In this document: piece after piece, positions 8,023 through 16,508 of the stretch
Layout of the letters: each line of letters begins with the position of its first letter
Position numbering within the stretch: the first letter of the stretch is position 1
Source: an uncultured Lachnospiraceae bacterium
GTDB lineage: Bacteria; Bacillota; Clostridia; Lachnospirales; Lachnospiraceae
NCBI GenBank assembly: GCA_902783375.1
Contig: CACZQN010000008.1
Location: 1-38,439, forward strand
DNA length: 38,439 bases
Direction of reading: 5' to 3'
The notes under the pieces: model-generated
What the model saw: the letters and a program-made list of their open reading frames with translations, nothing else
Told to the model about the DNA's origin: nothing
The model's database searches: none
Translations under genes and position numbers: made by a program

Positions 8023-9264
8023 TCAGCGCAGGCCCTTATTTCCAAAGAATTCGTCGAACTTCTTCACATAGTGATGCTGATTGTACAGGAAATATGCGGT
8101 CCGCTTCAGACCTGCATCTTCCTTGAAATACAGGCTCTGGATGAACTTTCCTTCACTGATCAGCTGCTTTGCTTCCGCCAGACGCTCCGGATTGGTCACA
8201 TATTTGAAGATGACTTTCTTCGGAATGATGGTCCAGAGCACCTTGCCGTCCGCGATGGTCAGGCCGGTATCCTTGTGGTCGATGACATCCTCGACGAGCC
8301 ATTTCACCATGTTGAAGCCGCCCGCCGTCACATAGTAGCTCGAACGACCCTGGCGCAGGTTCATCTCGAACAGCTTATACTGGCCGTCCCGCTCATCGTA
8401 TTTCATATCAAAATTGGCAAATCCGATGTAGCCGATGCTCTCGAGGAAGTTCTTCATCCGCATCGAGAGTTCCTCATCATAGCCGTTGATGATTGCCGCA
8501 TAAGACCCGATTCCCTCCGGTGTCTGCTCCTCAAGCAACACATTTCCAAGAGAGATCAGCTTCACCTTGCGGTCGCTGCCGCAGTAGCAGTTCATCACGC
8601 GCATGTGGGAGTCATCGCCCGGAATATATTCCTGCAGGATCAGGGTGTCCTTGTATGAACTGCCGTAGATCGCATTCAGGATCTTGGTATACTCCTCCTC
8701 GTTGTCCGCGACGAACACCTTCTTTTTCTTCGGGAAATGGCAGTTCCAGTATGCCACGGAGTTCGACGGTTTGATGATCATCGGGAAATCAAACGGCGGC
8801 CGGTGGGTCTTGTAGTTCTCGAAGGTGCACTCATCGGTCTTCGGGAATGCGAATCCGTACTCCTCGCAGACCTGGTAGAAATTCTCCTTCAGGGACAGCC
8901 GCATCAGCAGCGCCTCGTCGATACACTCAAACCGGTAGAGATTCCGCAGCTGATCCTGGTTGCGCACCAGAAGCTTAATGTAGTTATCCCCACACGGTAC
9001 CAGAAGGAGCGTCTTGTCCTTTCCGTACTCAGCATGGACTTTCGACGCAAACTCTGTCAGGGTCCGCACGAAGACCTTATCATCCTCCAGATTCGGTTCC
9101 TGCACCATCACCGTGACAATCTTCGAATTGGCTGTGGCAACCAGCGCTCCCTTGCCGACCGCAAGGGATTTCAGTCCGTACGCCTCATAGAACGACCTTG
9201 CCATTCCATAAGCATTTGCATCGGTGCCCAGCAGCACCGGGATAAAATCCGTCCGTTTCTCCAT
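8023..9264 (-). CDS. ATP-grasp ligase, D-aspartate ligase-like
   Basis: This 413-residue ATP-grasp enzyme resembles, from memory, the D-aspartate ligase of Enterococcus faecium that adds D-Asp to the Lys side chain of the peptidoglycan stem. Shared blocks include FIPVLLGTDANAYGMARSFYE at the N-terminus, FPMIIKPSNSVAYW near residue 160, the ATP-grasp loop IPGDDSHMRVMN, and FANFDMKYDERDG followed by LFEMNLRQGRSSYYVT. If correct, it predicts a D-Asp or D-Asn cross-bridge in this organism's cell wall. It lies 15 bases after sigH with a GAAGGAAG ribosome-binding site and belongs to the long operon. Another amide- or peptide-forming ATP-grasp role is possible. Confidence 0.7.
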   Translation of the reverse strand: MEKRTDFIPVLLGTDANAYGMARSFYEAYGLKSLAVGKGALVATANSKIVTVMVQEPNLEDDKVFVRTLTEFASKVHAEYGKDKTLLLVPCGDNYIKLLVRNQDQLRNLYRFECIDEALLMRLSLKENFYQVCEEYGFAFPKTDECTFENYKTHRPPFDFPMIIKPSNSVAYWNCHFPKKKKVFVADNEEEYTKILNAIYGSSYKDTLILQEYIPGDDSHMRVMNCYCGSDRKVKLISLGNVLLEEQTPEGIGSYAAIINGYDEELSMRMKNFLESIGYIGFANFDMKYDERDGQYKLFEMNLRQGRSSYYVTAGGFNMVKWLVEDVIDHKDTGLTIADGKVLWTIIPKKVIFKYVTNPERLAEAKQLISEGKFIQSLYFKEDAGLKRTAYFLYNQHHYVKKFDEFFGNKGLR

Positions 9265-9279
9265 CTTCCTTCACTCACC

Positions 9280-9906
9280 TTACTCATTTTTCATCTGCTG
9301 CCGGATCTTCTGCTTGACCCGCTTCAGGGCATTATCGATGGATTTCGGGGTTCGCGACAGCGACTCCGCAATCTCCAGATAATTCATCCCCTGGAGATAC
9401 GCGTCAAAAACTTTCTGTTCCAGCGCGCTTAAATGCATCCGCAGTTCTTTCAGGAACTGTTCTGTTTCTTCTTTCAGGATCACTTCGTCCGCAGGGTCTT
9501 CTGCCGCCGGTAGGCTGTAGCCCCTGGCCGTTCCACTGCCGCTGGTTCCGTCGAGCATCTCATTCCCGATGGAAACCGCCGTATTCAGCGGCACATTCCC
9601 GCTCCGCTGATCCTGCCGGAGCGCATTGATCATCCGCCTCCTGATCAGGAGTTCCGCATAACTCCTGAAGATACTCCCCTGGCTCCCGTCATAGGACTGG
9701 ATCGCAAGAAATAGCCCGATCATCCCTTCCTGGATCAGGTCTTCCCGCTCTCCTCCAACCAGAAAGAAGGGTGCGGCTTTTCTCCGCACCAGTTCTTTAT
9801 AGCGGTCAAGGAGAATATTCATTGCCTCCGCATCACCGGCCTGCGCCTGGTGGAGCAATGCATTCTCCACAGATACTGCTTCTGCGTATTCTCTATCCCC
9901 GCTCAT
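9280..9906 (-). CDS. sigH: RNA polymerase sigma factor SigH
   Basis: This sigma-70 family protein of 208 residues belongs to the SigH (Spo0H) group that controls early stationary-phase and sporulation genes in Firmicutes. Region 2 is visible at residues 52-95 (EDLIQEGMIGLFLAIQSYD, then FRSYAELLIRRRMINALRQ). Region 4 spans about residues 160-205 (LSALEQKVFDAYLQGMNYLE then SRTPKSIDNALKRVKQKIR). A Gly/Ser/Pro-rich linker joins them. It lies 11 bases after rlmB, the standard Firmicutes order mrnC-rlmB-sigH, which supports the identity. The usual next genes rpmG, secE and nusG are absent. Confidence 0.9.
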   Translation of the reverse strand: MSGDREYAEAVSVENALLHQAQAGDAEAMNILLDRYKELVRRKAAPFFLVGGEREDLIQEGMIGLFLAIQSYDGSQGSIFRSYAELLIRRRMINALRQDQRSGNVPLNTAVSIGNEMLDGTSGSGTARGYSLPAAEDPADEVILKEETEQFLKELRMHLSALEQKVFDAYLQGMNYLEIAESLSRTPKSIDNALKRVKQKIRQQMKNE

Positions 9907-9917
9907 CGTTCCGCCCT

Positions 9918-10757
9918 TCAGTTCTTCTTCTGGAGCCGCTGCCGGACAATCTCATAGGCGAGTACCCCTGCAGCCACCGAAGCATTCAGCGAGTCGATCT
10001 GCCCGAACATCGGGATCCTGACCGTGAAGTCACACTTCTCCTGCACGAGTCTCGAGACACCCTTGCCCTCCGATCCGATCACCAGGCCGATTGGTCCGGT
10101 GAGATTTGCATCATACATGCTCTCGCCGTCCATATCGGCACAGGCAAACCAGAGCCCCTCTTTTTTCAGGGCTTCGATCGTCTGGCTGATATTGGTCACT
10201 CTCGCCACCGGTGTATAGTTCAGCGCGCCGGCAGACGTCTTCGCCACCGTCATCGTCAGCCCGACCGCATGCCGCTTCGGAATGATGACGCCGTGCGCGC
10301 CGGCCTGGTTCGCTGTCCGGATGATCGCTCCCAGGTTGTGCGGATCCTCGATGTCATCGAGCAGGATCAGGAACGGATCTTCGCCCTTCTCCCGTGCTTT
10401 TTCAAGCATCTCCTCAACCGTCGCATAGCTGTATGCCGCTGCCATCGCCACGACGCCCTGGTGCTTGTCGTTGCCGGCAAGCTGTGTCAGCCGTTCTTTC
10501 GCCACATAGGAGATGATCGCATCGGTCTTCTTTGCCTCGCGCAGGATGGTCTGGGTCGGTCCGTCAAGCCTGACGCCCTCTGCCCTTCCGTCGAGCACAT
10601 AGAGCCGGTCGATGGTCTTCCCGGACCGGAACGCCTCGAGAACCGCATTCCGTCCCTCGATGATAAGCGATTCGCTCTCTTCTTCCCGGTTCACCGGTTC
10701 TTCTTCATATCTTCTGCCGTCTTTCCAGTCGTATCTGTAATCTTTCTCTCTTGCCAT
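9918..10757 (-). CDS. rlmB: 23S rRNA (guanosine-2'-O)-methyltransferase RlmB
   Basis: This SpoU/TrmH-family enzyme of 279 residues methylates the ribose of a conserved guanosine (G2251 in E. coli) in 23S rRNA. About 35 charged N-terminal residues precede the substrate-binding domain (IIEGRNAVLEAFRSGKTIDR). The SPOUT catalytic domain follows with DDIEDPHNLGAIIRTANQAG, GLVIGSEGKGVSRL and DSLNASVAAGVLAYE, the three family motifs that form the knotted AdoMet site. It sits between mrnC and sigH as in other clostridia. Confidence 0.92.
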   Translation of the reverse strand: MAREKDYRYDWKDGRRYEEEPVNREEESESLIIEGRNAVLEAFRSGKTIDRLYVLDGRAEGVRLDGPTQTILREAKKTDAIISYVAKERLTQLAGNDKHQGVVAMAAAYSYATVEEMLEKAREKGEDPFLILLDDIEDPHNLGAIIRTANQAGAHGVIIPKRHAVGLTMTVAKTSAGALNYTPVARVTNISQTIEALKKEGLWFACADMDGESMYDANLTGPIGLVIGSEGKGVSRLVQEKCDFTVRIPMFGQIDSLNASVAAGVLAYEIVRQRLQKKN

Positions 10758-10797
10758 TCCGTTCCTGTCCGTTCCCTGTATCTGTTCTTATCGTGCT

Positions 10798-10820
10798 GAT
10801 CCGATCGTTTCGATCGTATC
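10798..10820. other. Small intergenic palindrome between mrnC and rlmB
   Basis: CGATCG-TTT-CGATCG (10802-10816) is flanked by a further GAT/ATC pair with one mismatch, giving a 9-bp hairpin in the gap between mrnC and rlmB. It has no T tail, so it is an mRNA hairpin rather than a terminator and may affect processing. Confidence 0.45.
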
Positions 10821-10824
10821 TTCT

Positions 10825-11247
10825 TCAATCCTCCGGAAGCCCAGCCCGGATCAGCTCCAGCATCCGGTCCGTCTCCCCTTTCAGGTAGAGGTACCCGATC
10901 AGGGCCTCAAACCCCGTCGCAATCCGGTAATCCCCTACGGATGCATTCTTCGCAGTCGTGTGGGCATTGGCATTCCGCCCGCGCCGGTAGACGGCCTGTT
11001 CTTCTTCGGTCAGCAGCTCCTCGATCCGGTGCAGGGAATCTTTCTGAGCCTCCGCCTTCACGATCCCGGAGACCCTATGATGCAGCTTGTTCACCGGTGC
11101 ATTTCCCTCGGAAAGGACCAGCGTCCGGATCACCAGATCATAGACCGCATCCCCGATATAGGCGAGGTCCAGCCCCGAGTACTCGTTGGCGCTTTTCCCG
11201 GTCCGTCCGAATGCCTGCAGAAATGTCTCTGTTAAGCTTTGTGCCAT
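10825..11247 (-). CDS. mrnC: Mini-ribonuclease III
   Basis: A short RNase III-like nuclease (140 residues) without a double-stranded-RNA-binding domain. In Bacillus the family matures 23S rRNA ends. The catalytic signature DLAYIGDAVYDLVIRT is at residues 24-39, and NANAHTTAKNASVGDYRIATGFEALIGYLYL follows with the second acidic cluster. The start overlaps the end of cysS by 16 bases and has an AAGGGG ribosome-binding site inside cysS, indicating translational coupling. Confidence 0.92.
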   Translation of the reverse strand: MAQSLTETFLQAFGRTGKSANEYSGLDLAYIGDAVYDLVIRTLVLSEGNAPVNKLHHRVSGIVKAEAQKDSLHRIEELLTEEEQAVYRRGRNANAHTTAKNASVGDYRIATGFEALIGYLYLKGETDRMLELIRAGLPED

Positions 11248-12644
11248 TTTACCCCTTCTCTGGTATCTTCAAGGACGATGCCCTTTGCCAGAAGTTCGGC
11301 TCTGATTTCATCCGCTCTTGCGAAATTCTTTGCCTTTCTTGCAGCCTGGCGCTCTGCGATCAGTGCCTCTACTTCTGCTGCGAGGTCTTCTTTCTCTTCT
11401 TCCGCTGCCACGCCGAGCACATCCATCAGGGTTCCGATCTCATCCTTCACATCGATCAGGACCCGCTTGTCGGTCTCCTCGGTGAGGCTGGTATTGGCGA
11501 ATTTCACAAGTCCGTAGATGGCGGTCACGGCGTCAACCGTGTTGAAATCATCATCCATCGCCTCTTCAAATTCTACGCGGAACTTGTCTGCTTCGGCAAC
11601 CAATGCCTCATTCTGCACCGCAACGGCATCATCTGCCTCTTTGACAGCTGCCTTGTCGATCAGTTCCTCGAGTCTTCCTGTCGCAGTCCGGATTCTGGCA
11701 AGGCCTGCCTTCGCAGCCTCCATCGCCTCGGATGTGAAATTGATCGGTCCTCTGTAGTGTGCGCCCATCATGAAGAAGCGGAGCACATCATACCCGTACT
11801 GATCGGCAATATCCCGGATCGTCAGGAAATTCCCGAGGGATTTGCTCATCTTGACATTGTTGATCCGGAGATAGCCGTTGTGCATCCAGTATCTTGCAAA
11901 TTCTTTTCCGTTCGCGGATTCGGACTGGGCGATCTCATTCTCATGATGCGGGAAGATCAGGTCCTCACCGCCCGCATGAATATCAATCTCTTCGCCGAGA
12001 TACTTCTTGCTCATCACCGAGCACTCGATGTGCCAGCCCGGTCTTCCGTCGCCCCACGGGGATGGCCAGGACGGTTCACCCTCTTTCTTCGGCTTCCAGA
12101 GCACGAAGTCAAGCGGATCTTCCTTCTCATCATCCACGGCGATTCTGGCACCGCTCTCGAGGTCGTCGATGTTCTTATTGGAGAGTTTTCCATATCCTTC
12201 AAAACTCCGGGTACGGAAGAACACAGTTCCGTTCTTTTCGTAAGCATGTCCTTTTTCAATCAGGGTGCTGATCATGTCGATCATCCCGCCGATCTCCTCG
12301 GTCGCCTTCGGGTTCTTGTATGCCGGACGGATATTCATCCCTTCCATATCCTTCTCCGCCTCGACGATATACCGCTCGGAAATCACGGATGCCGGCACGC
12401 CTTCCGCATTTGCCGCGTTGATGATCTTATCATCCACGTCGGTAAAGTTGCTGACGTACTTGACTTCATACCCTTTGTATTCGAAATATCTTCTGACCGT
12501 ATCAAAGATGATCTGCGGTCTTGCATTCCCGATGTGCATCAGATTGTAGACCGTCGGTCCGCAGACATACATCTTGACCACGCCCTCTTCGATCGGGTGA
12601 AATTCTTCGTTTCGATTGGTTAATGTATTATGGATCTTAATCAT
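11232..12644 (-). CDS. cysS: Cysteinyl-tRNA synthetase
   Basis: This class I synthetase of about 470 residues charges tRNA-Cys. KMYVCGPTVYNLMHIGNARP holds the first zinc cysteine and the HIGH-type signature (HIGN). WHIECSVMS and GGEDLIFPHHENE carry the other zinc ligands, and VKMSKSLGN is the KMSKS loop. I start it at the ATG at 12644 (MIKIHNTLTN). The in-frame GTG at 12656 overlaps its own ribosome-binding site and is less likely. The end overlaps mrnC. No cysE or gltX is seen upstream; ispF takes that place. Confidence 0.95.
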   Translation of the reverse strand: MIKIHNTLTNRNEEFHPIEEGVVKMYVCGPTVYNLMHIGNARPQIIFDTVRRYFEYKGYEVKYVSNFTDVDDKIINAANAEGVPASVISERYIVEAEKDMEGMNIRPAYKNPKATEEIGGMIDMISTLIEKGHAYEKNGTVFFRTRSFEGYGKLSNKNIDDLESGARIAVDDEKEDPLDFVLWKPKKEGEPSWPSPWGDGRPGWHIECSVMSKKYLGEEIDIHAGGEDLIFPHHENEIAQSESANGKEFARYWMHNGYLRINNVKMSKSLGNFLTIRDIADQYGYDVLRFFMMGAHYRGPINFTSEAMEAAKAGLARIRTATGRLEELIDKAAVKEADDAVAVQNEALVAEADKFRVEFEEAMDDDFNTVDAVTAIYGLVKFANTSLTEETDKRVLIDVKDEIGTLMDVLGVAAEEEKEDLAAEVEALIAERQAARKAKNFARADEIRAELLAKGIVLEDTREGVKWHKA

Positions 12645-12674
12645 CTTGATTCTCACTCCTGCTTTCGTTCGTAT

Positions 12675-13187
12675 TTAATCGTCGGATCTGGCGGCAAATG
12701 CGGACAGATCGAGGTTCAGTTCTTCGATCAGCGCCACGGCCTGCACGGCAATTCCTTCGCCTCTTCCCGTAAATCCCAGGTGTTCCTCGGTCGTCGCTTT
12801 CACGCTCACCCGTTCCACGGGCATGCCCATCGTCCTGGCCAGTTTCTGCCGCATCTCGTCGATATACGGTGCCAGCTTCGGCTTCTGGCAGATGATCGTT
12901 GCGTCGACATTGCCGATCACATACATCTCATCGGCCAGCTTCCGGACGACCCGCTGCAGCAGTTTCAGGCTGTCCGCTCCTTCGTACTTCGGATCATTGT
13001 CCGGGAACAGTTTCCCGATATCACCCAGCGCCGCAGCGCCGAGCAGCGCATCCATGATGGCGTGTGCAAGCACATCTGCATCCGAGTGCCCGAGCAGTCC
13101 CTTCTCATACGGGATCTCCACCCCGCCGAGAATCAGTTTCCTGCCTTCCACCAGACGGTGGACATCATATCCAGTCCCAATTCGCAT
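12675..13187 (-). CDS. ispF: 2-C-methyl-D-erythritol 2,4-cyclodiphosphate synthase
   Basis: This 170-residue enzyme forms the cyclic diphosphate in the non-mevalonate isoprenoid pathway. The N-terminus has [19 protein letters not shown] with the Asp-x-His metal ligands, and [31 protein letters not shown] carries the third ligand His and the flexible loop. The C-terminal [22 protein letters not shown] is the usual CDP-binding end. Length is slightly above the usual 155-160. It lies between the dCMP deaminase gene and cysS. Confidence 0.95.
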   Translation of the reverse strand: MRIGTGYDVHRLVEGRKLILGGVEIPYEKGLLGHSDADVLAHAIMDALLGAAALGDIGKLFPDNDPKYEGADSLKLLQRVVRKLADEMYVIGNVDATIICQKPKLAPYIDEMRQKLARTMGMPVERVSVKATTEEHLGFTGRGEGIAVQAVALIEELNLDLSAFAARSDD

Positions 13188-13202
13188 CTGCTTCCCTCTG
13201 CC

Positions 13203-13691
13203 TTAATATCCGAATGTTCCTGACAGGCTGTCGTCGTTTGCGATCCAATCCTCGATCAGGATATGTCTGTATTCATTCTTCGTGTCGCGGACAAAGATGT
13301 CCTTGATTCCCGCATTGATCAGCACGCGCTTGCACATCGGACAGCTCGAGGAATTCGCCACATAGCTGCCGTCCGAAGCCTCGACGCCGACCATGTACAT
13401 GGAACTGCCAAGCAGCTCTCCTCTCGATGCAGAGATGACTGCATTCTGTTCTGCATGCACACTCCGGCAGAGTTCATACCGCTCGCCGCGCGGGATCTTC
13501 ATCTCCTCACGGATACATCGTCCAAGATCCGTACAGTTCGCACGTCCTCTCGGTGCGCCGTTGTACCCTGTCGATATCACTTCATCGTTCTTCACGATGA
13601 CCGCCCCGTACCGCTTTCTGAGACAGGTGCTGCGCTGTGATACCATCTCCGCCAGATCCAGATAATAATTGATCTTGTCCCTGCGTTCCAT
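13203..13691 (-). CDS. dCMP deaminase (ComEB-like)
   Basis: A zinc-dependent cytidine/deoxycytidylate deaminase of about 162 residues, converting dCMP to dUMP for dTMP synthesis. His79 and Glu81 (HAEQNA) and Cys117 and Cys120 (SCPMCKR) form the zinc site. GYNGAPRGRANCTD is typical of the ComEB/dCMP deaminase group. I choose the Met at 13691; an in-frame ATG at 13730 would add 13 residues and cannot be excluded. It is the first gene after a good promoter and heads the eight-gene operon. Confidence 0.88.
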   Translation of the reverse strand: MERRDKINYYLDLAEMVSQRSTCLRKRYGAVIVKNDEVISTGYNGAPRGRANCTDLGRCIREEMKIPRGERYELCRSVHAEQNAVISASRGELLGSSMYMVGVEASDGSYVANSSSCPMCKRVLINAGIKDIFVRDTKNEYRHILIEDWIANDDSLSGTFGY

Positions 13692-13765
13692 CCTGATCCT
13701 GTCCTTTCTCCATGAGTCTGGTGCTTCCATGCCCTGTTTTCACGATTTCAAAACACTTACGCTCA

Positions 13766-13794
13766 ATTATACTCATCTTGCAGGACAAGCGCAA
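13766..13794 (-). promoter_or_regulatory. Promoter of the dCMP deaminase-ispF-cysS-sigH operon
   Basis: TTGCGC (13789-13794), a 17-bp spacer and a consensus TATAAT (13766-13771) on the minus strand. No obvious terminator or strong promoter interrupts the genes from 13691 to 6636, so this may drive all eight. Confidence 0.75.
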
Positions 13795-13866
13795 GTATCC
13801 ACACGATTGGATTCACCCTGCAACCCCCATTTTCAGCCGAAAACCGAATTTTGGGCATAAAAAAAG

Positions 13867-13940
13867 TAGCGAAGGAGGGACTTGAACCCCCGACACCACG
13901 GGTATGAACCGTGTGCTCTAGCCAGCTGAGCTACTTCGCC
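13867..13940 (-). tRNA. tRNA-Met (elongator, anticodon CAT)
   Basis: The minus strand folds as acceptor GGCGAAG/CTTCGCT with the G1-U72 pair typical of elongator tRNA-Met, D-arm GCTC/GAGC, anticodon stem CACGG/CCGTG around loop TTCATAC, and T-loop TTCAAGT. The discriminator is A and CCA is not encoded. A run of T residues follows the 3' end. The sequence closely matches the common bacterial elongator Met pattern rather than initiator or Ile2. Confidence 0.95.
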
Positions 13941-13975
13941 ACGTTCGCAAGCGGTCTCCCGCAAGCGTCTTTGCC

Positions 13976-14004
13976 ATTATACAAACCGTTTCCCCTTTTG
14001 TCAA
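13976..14004 (-). promoter_or_regulatory. tRNA-Met promoter (full consensus)
   Basis: TTGACA (13999-14004), exactly 17 bp, and TATAAT (13976-13981) on the minus strand, 36 bases before the tRNA. This is the only promoter in the window with both boxes at full consensus. Confidence 0.92.
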
Positions 14005-14030
14005 GAGGGAAATTGTAAAAACATAATCGA

Positions 14031-14115
14031 TTCACAGGCCAACCCGCATGAGAGACATGAACCCGTCATGTTCTCATAAACGATTCATGTATCCAATGCG
14101 GGTAAAGCCTGTGAA
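14031..14115 (-). terminator. Three-tier hairpin after asd (probable terminator or structured 3' UTR)
   Basis: Three nested inverted repeats lie 18 bases after the asd stop: 9 bp (14031-14039 with 14107-14115), 8 bp (14042-14049 with 14096-14103) and 7 bp (14055-14061 with 14084-14090), with small internal loops. A weak TTTTT stretch follows on the minus strand at about 14017-14021. It is far larger than the other terminators here, so an added role in mRNA stability, or a mobile-repeat origin, is possible. Confidence 0.6.
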
Positions 14116-14132
14116 ACAGGATTCAATGATCA

Positions 14133-15215
14133 TTACTTCGCCTGGATTCTTCCCTGTGCGGTCAGAAGCTCTGCGGACAGGACGCCGCCGCCTGCAGCAC
14201 CGCGGAGGGTGTTGTGTGAAAGGCCGACAAACTTGTACTGGAAGATGGTATCTTCTCTGAGACGGCCGATGGAGATGCCCATGCCGTTCTCGAAGTCAAC
14301 ATCCAGTGCGACCTGCGGGCGGTTGTCGTCCTCAAGGTACTGGATGAACTGCTTCGGTGCGGACGGCAGGTTCAGTTCCTGCGGCAGGCCCTTGAAGTTT
14401 CTCCAGGCCTCGATCATCTCTTCTTTGGTCGGCTTCTTCTTGAAATCAACGGAGACCGTTGCCGTATGGCCGTTCAGCACCGGTACGCGGATGCACTGTG
14501 CGCTGATGATCGGTGTCTTTGCCGGCACGATCACGCCGTTCTCGATGTGGCCCCAGATCCGGAGCGGTTCCTGCTCACTCTTCTCTTCCTCACCGCCGAT
14601 GTACGGGATGATGTTCCCGACCATCTCCGGCCAGTCCTTAAAGGTCTTGCCGGCACCGGAGATCGCCTGATAGGTCGAAACGACCACGCGCTCCGGGCAG
14701 AAATCACGCAGCGCATGCAGCGCCGGGGTGTAGCTCTGGATCGAGCAGTTCGGTTTGACGGCGATGAAGCCACGGGTGGTTCCCAGTCTCTTCTTCTGTG
14801 CATCGATGATATCGAAATGCTCCGGGTTCAGTTCCGGTACGACCATCGGGACATCCGGTGTCCAGCGGTGTGCGGAATTGTTCGAGACAACCGGTGTCTC
14901 GCAGATCGCATATGCTTCCTCGATGGAGCGGATCTCATCCTTCGACATGTCGACCGCGCTGAATACGAAGTCCACCTTGCTTGCGATCTCAGCGACATCG
15001 TTGACATTCTCAACGATCATGTTCTTGACGGCTTCCGGCATCGGCGTATCCATCTTCCAGCGGCCGCCGACAGCCTCTTCATACGTTCTTCCGGCACTTC
15101 TCGGACTTGCTGCAACCGCAGCAACTTCAAACCATGGATGGTTCTCCAGCAGCGTCACAAAACGCTGTCCGACCATCCCCGTAGCACCTAAAACACCAAC
15201 CTTTAACTTACTCAT
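14133..15215 (-). CDS. asd: Aspartate-semialdehyde dehydrogenase (archaeal/fungal type)
   Basis: This 360-residue enzyme reduces aspartyl phosphate to aspartate semialdehyde, the branch point to Lys, Met, Thr and diaminopimelate. The NADP-binding loop is LGATGMVGQRFV (residues 9-20). Catalytic Cys157 is in AVKPNCSIQ, and the family's C-terminal SHNTLRGAAGGGVL is present. The lack of the insert patterns of the E. coli form suggests the archaeal-type subfamily common in clostridia. It lies 61 bases after trpS, probably co-transcribed. A short GGAGCA/TGCTCC hairpin lies in that gap. Confidence 0.93.
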   Translation of the reverse strand: MSKLKVGVLGATGMVGQRFVTLLENHPWFEVAAVAASPRSAGRTYEEAVGGRWKMDTPMPEAVKNMIVENVNDVAEIASKVDFVFSAVDMSKDEIRSIEEAYAICETPVVSNNSAHRWTPDVPMVVPELNPEHFDIIDAQKKRLGTTRGFIAVKPNCSIQSYTPALHALRDFCPERVVVSTYQAISGAGKTFKDWPEMVGNIIPYIGGEEEKSEQEPLRIWGHIENGVIVPAKTPIISAQCIRVPVLNGHTATVSVDFKKKPTKEEMIEAWRNFKGLPQELNLPSAPKQFIQYLEDDNRPQVALDVDFENGMGISIGRLREDTIFQYKFVGLSHNTLRGAAGGGVLSAELLTAQGRIQAK

Positions 15216-15276
15216 CTTTCAACCTCGTCAGGGAGCATATCTGCTCCGCTTCTTTCCCGCAGAACAATCGTCTGCT

Positions 15277-16371
15277 TTACTCCTCACCACCAAACTTCTT
15301 TGCCTGGGCCTGGATCAGTTCATAGTCATCAAAATAATTAATCTTCATGGCATCCTTCATCTCGTGCATGGTCTGAGCGGCCACGGCTCTTGCGACCTCG
15401 CTGCCCTCCTTCAGGATCTGATAGACGCCCGGGATATTCTTCTCCCATTCTTTTCTGCGCGCACGGATCGGTGCGAGTTCATCCTCAAGCACCGCCAGCA
15501 GGAAGCGCTTCACCTTCACATCGCCAAGACCGCCGCGTCTGTAATGATCCTTCAGCGCATCCAGGTTCTCGTACTCCGGCAGATATTTGCTGAAGCTGTC
15601 CGGCTTCACGAACGCATCGAGATAGGTGAATACCGTATTCCCCTCGATCTGACCCGGATCACTGACCTTGATGTGATTCGGATCCGTATACATGCTCATG
15701 ACCTTCGTCTTCACATCTTCCGGCGTATCCGCAAGATAGATGCAGTTTCCGAGAGACTTGCTCATCTTTGCCTTGCCGTCCGTCCCCGGCAGCCGTCTGC
15801 AGGCATCGTTCTCCGGAAGGACGATGGCCGGCTCGATCAGGCAGTCGGTATTGTAGGTCGCATTGAACTTGCGGACAATCTCACGGGCCTGCTCAATCAT
15901 CGGCTCCTGGTCCTCGCCGACCGGCACATGCGTTGCCTTGAAGGCGGTGATATCGGAAGCCTGGCTGATCGGATAGGTGAAGAATCCCACCGGGATACTT
16001 GCCTCGAAATTCCGCATCTGGATCTCATTCTTGACGGTCGGATTTCTCTGGAGTCTCGAAACCGTCACGAGATTCGCGTAGAAGAAGGTCATCTCTGTCA
16101 GCTCCGGCACCTGGCTCTGGATGAAGATCGTGATCTTCTCCGGATCAAGGCCGACAGACAGGTAGTCAAGCGCCACTTCAATGATGTTCTGGCGGACCTT
16201 CTCCTGGTTGTCAAAGTTATCCGTCAGCGCCTGCGCATCCGCAATCATGATATAAATCTTGTCAAATTCACCGGAGTTCTGCAGTTCCACTCTGCGTCTG
16301 AGGGAGCCCACATAGTGTCCAACATGCAGCCTGCCGGTCGGGCGGTCACCCGTTAAAATAATCTTTGGCAT
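15277..16371 (-). CDS. trpS: Tryptophanyl-tRNA synthetase
   Basis: This class I synthetase charges tRNA-Trp. At 364 residues it is longer than the usual 330. [18 protein letters not shown] (residues 7-24) holds the HIGH-type motif HVGH at 16-19, and KMSKS is at 202-206. [23 protein letters not shown] is the usual dimer and substrate block. The GDRPTG form and extra length mark it as the variant found in many Firmicutes. The leader is only about 50 bases, so no T-box precedes it. Confidence 0.94.
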   Translation of the reverse strand: MPKIILTGDRPTGRLHVGHYVGSLRRRVELQNSGEFDKIYIMIADAQALTDNFDNQEKVRQNIIEVALDYLSVGLDPEKITIFIQSQVPELTEMTFFYANLVTVSRLQRNPTVKNEIQMRNFEASIPVGFFTYPISQASDITAFKATHVPVGEDQEPMIEQAREIVRKFNATYNTDCLIEPAIVLPENDACRRLPGTDGKAKMSKSLGNCIYLADTPEDVKTKVMSMYTDPNHIKVSDPGQIEGNTVFTYLDAFVKPDSFSKYLPEYENLDALKDHYRRGGLGDVKVKRFLLAVLEDELAPIRARRKEWEKNIPGVYQILKEGSEVARAVAAQTMHEMKDAMKINYFDDYELIQAQAKKFGGEE

Positions 16372-16419
16372 GAACTTTCACCTCTTATCCATTACTGGCT
16401 GAATCGTTAATTGGTCATC

Positions 16420-16448
16420 ATTTTAGCATGACATTTATAAATATGCAA
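16420..16448 (-). promoter_or_regulatory. trpS-asd promoter
   Basis: TTGCAT (16443-16448), a 17-bp spacer and TAAAAT (16420-16425) on the minus strand, 48 bases before trpS. Confidence 0.7.
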
Positions 16449-16508
16449 TCCCGTTTTTGCCGACCTGGCACACAGACCATCCGCTACTCTGCAATACACA
16501 GGTTTCTC

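Noticed and set aside
12645-12656. GTG start for cysS
   Set aside because: It overlaps the AGGAG ribosome-binding site; the ATG at 12644 gives the conserved N-terminus.
16372-16508. T-box or trp attenuator before trpS
   Set aside because: The promoter at 16420-16448 leaves a leader of only about 50 bases, with no T-box sequence or terminator hairpin.
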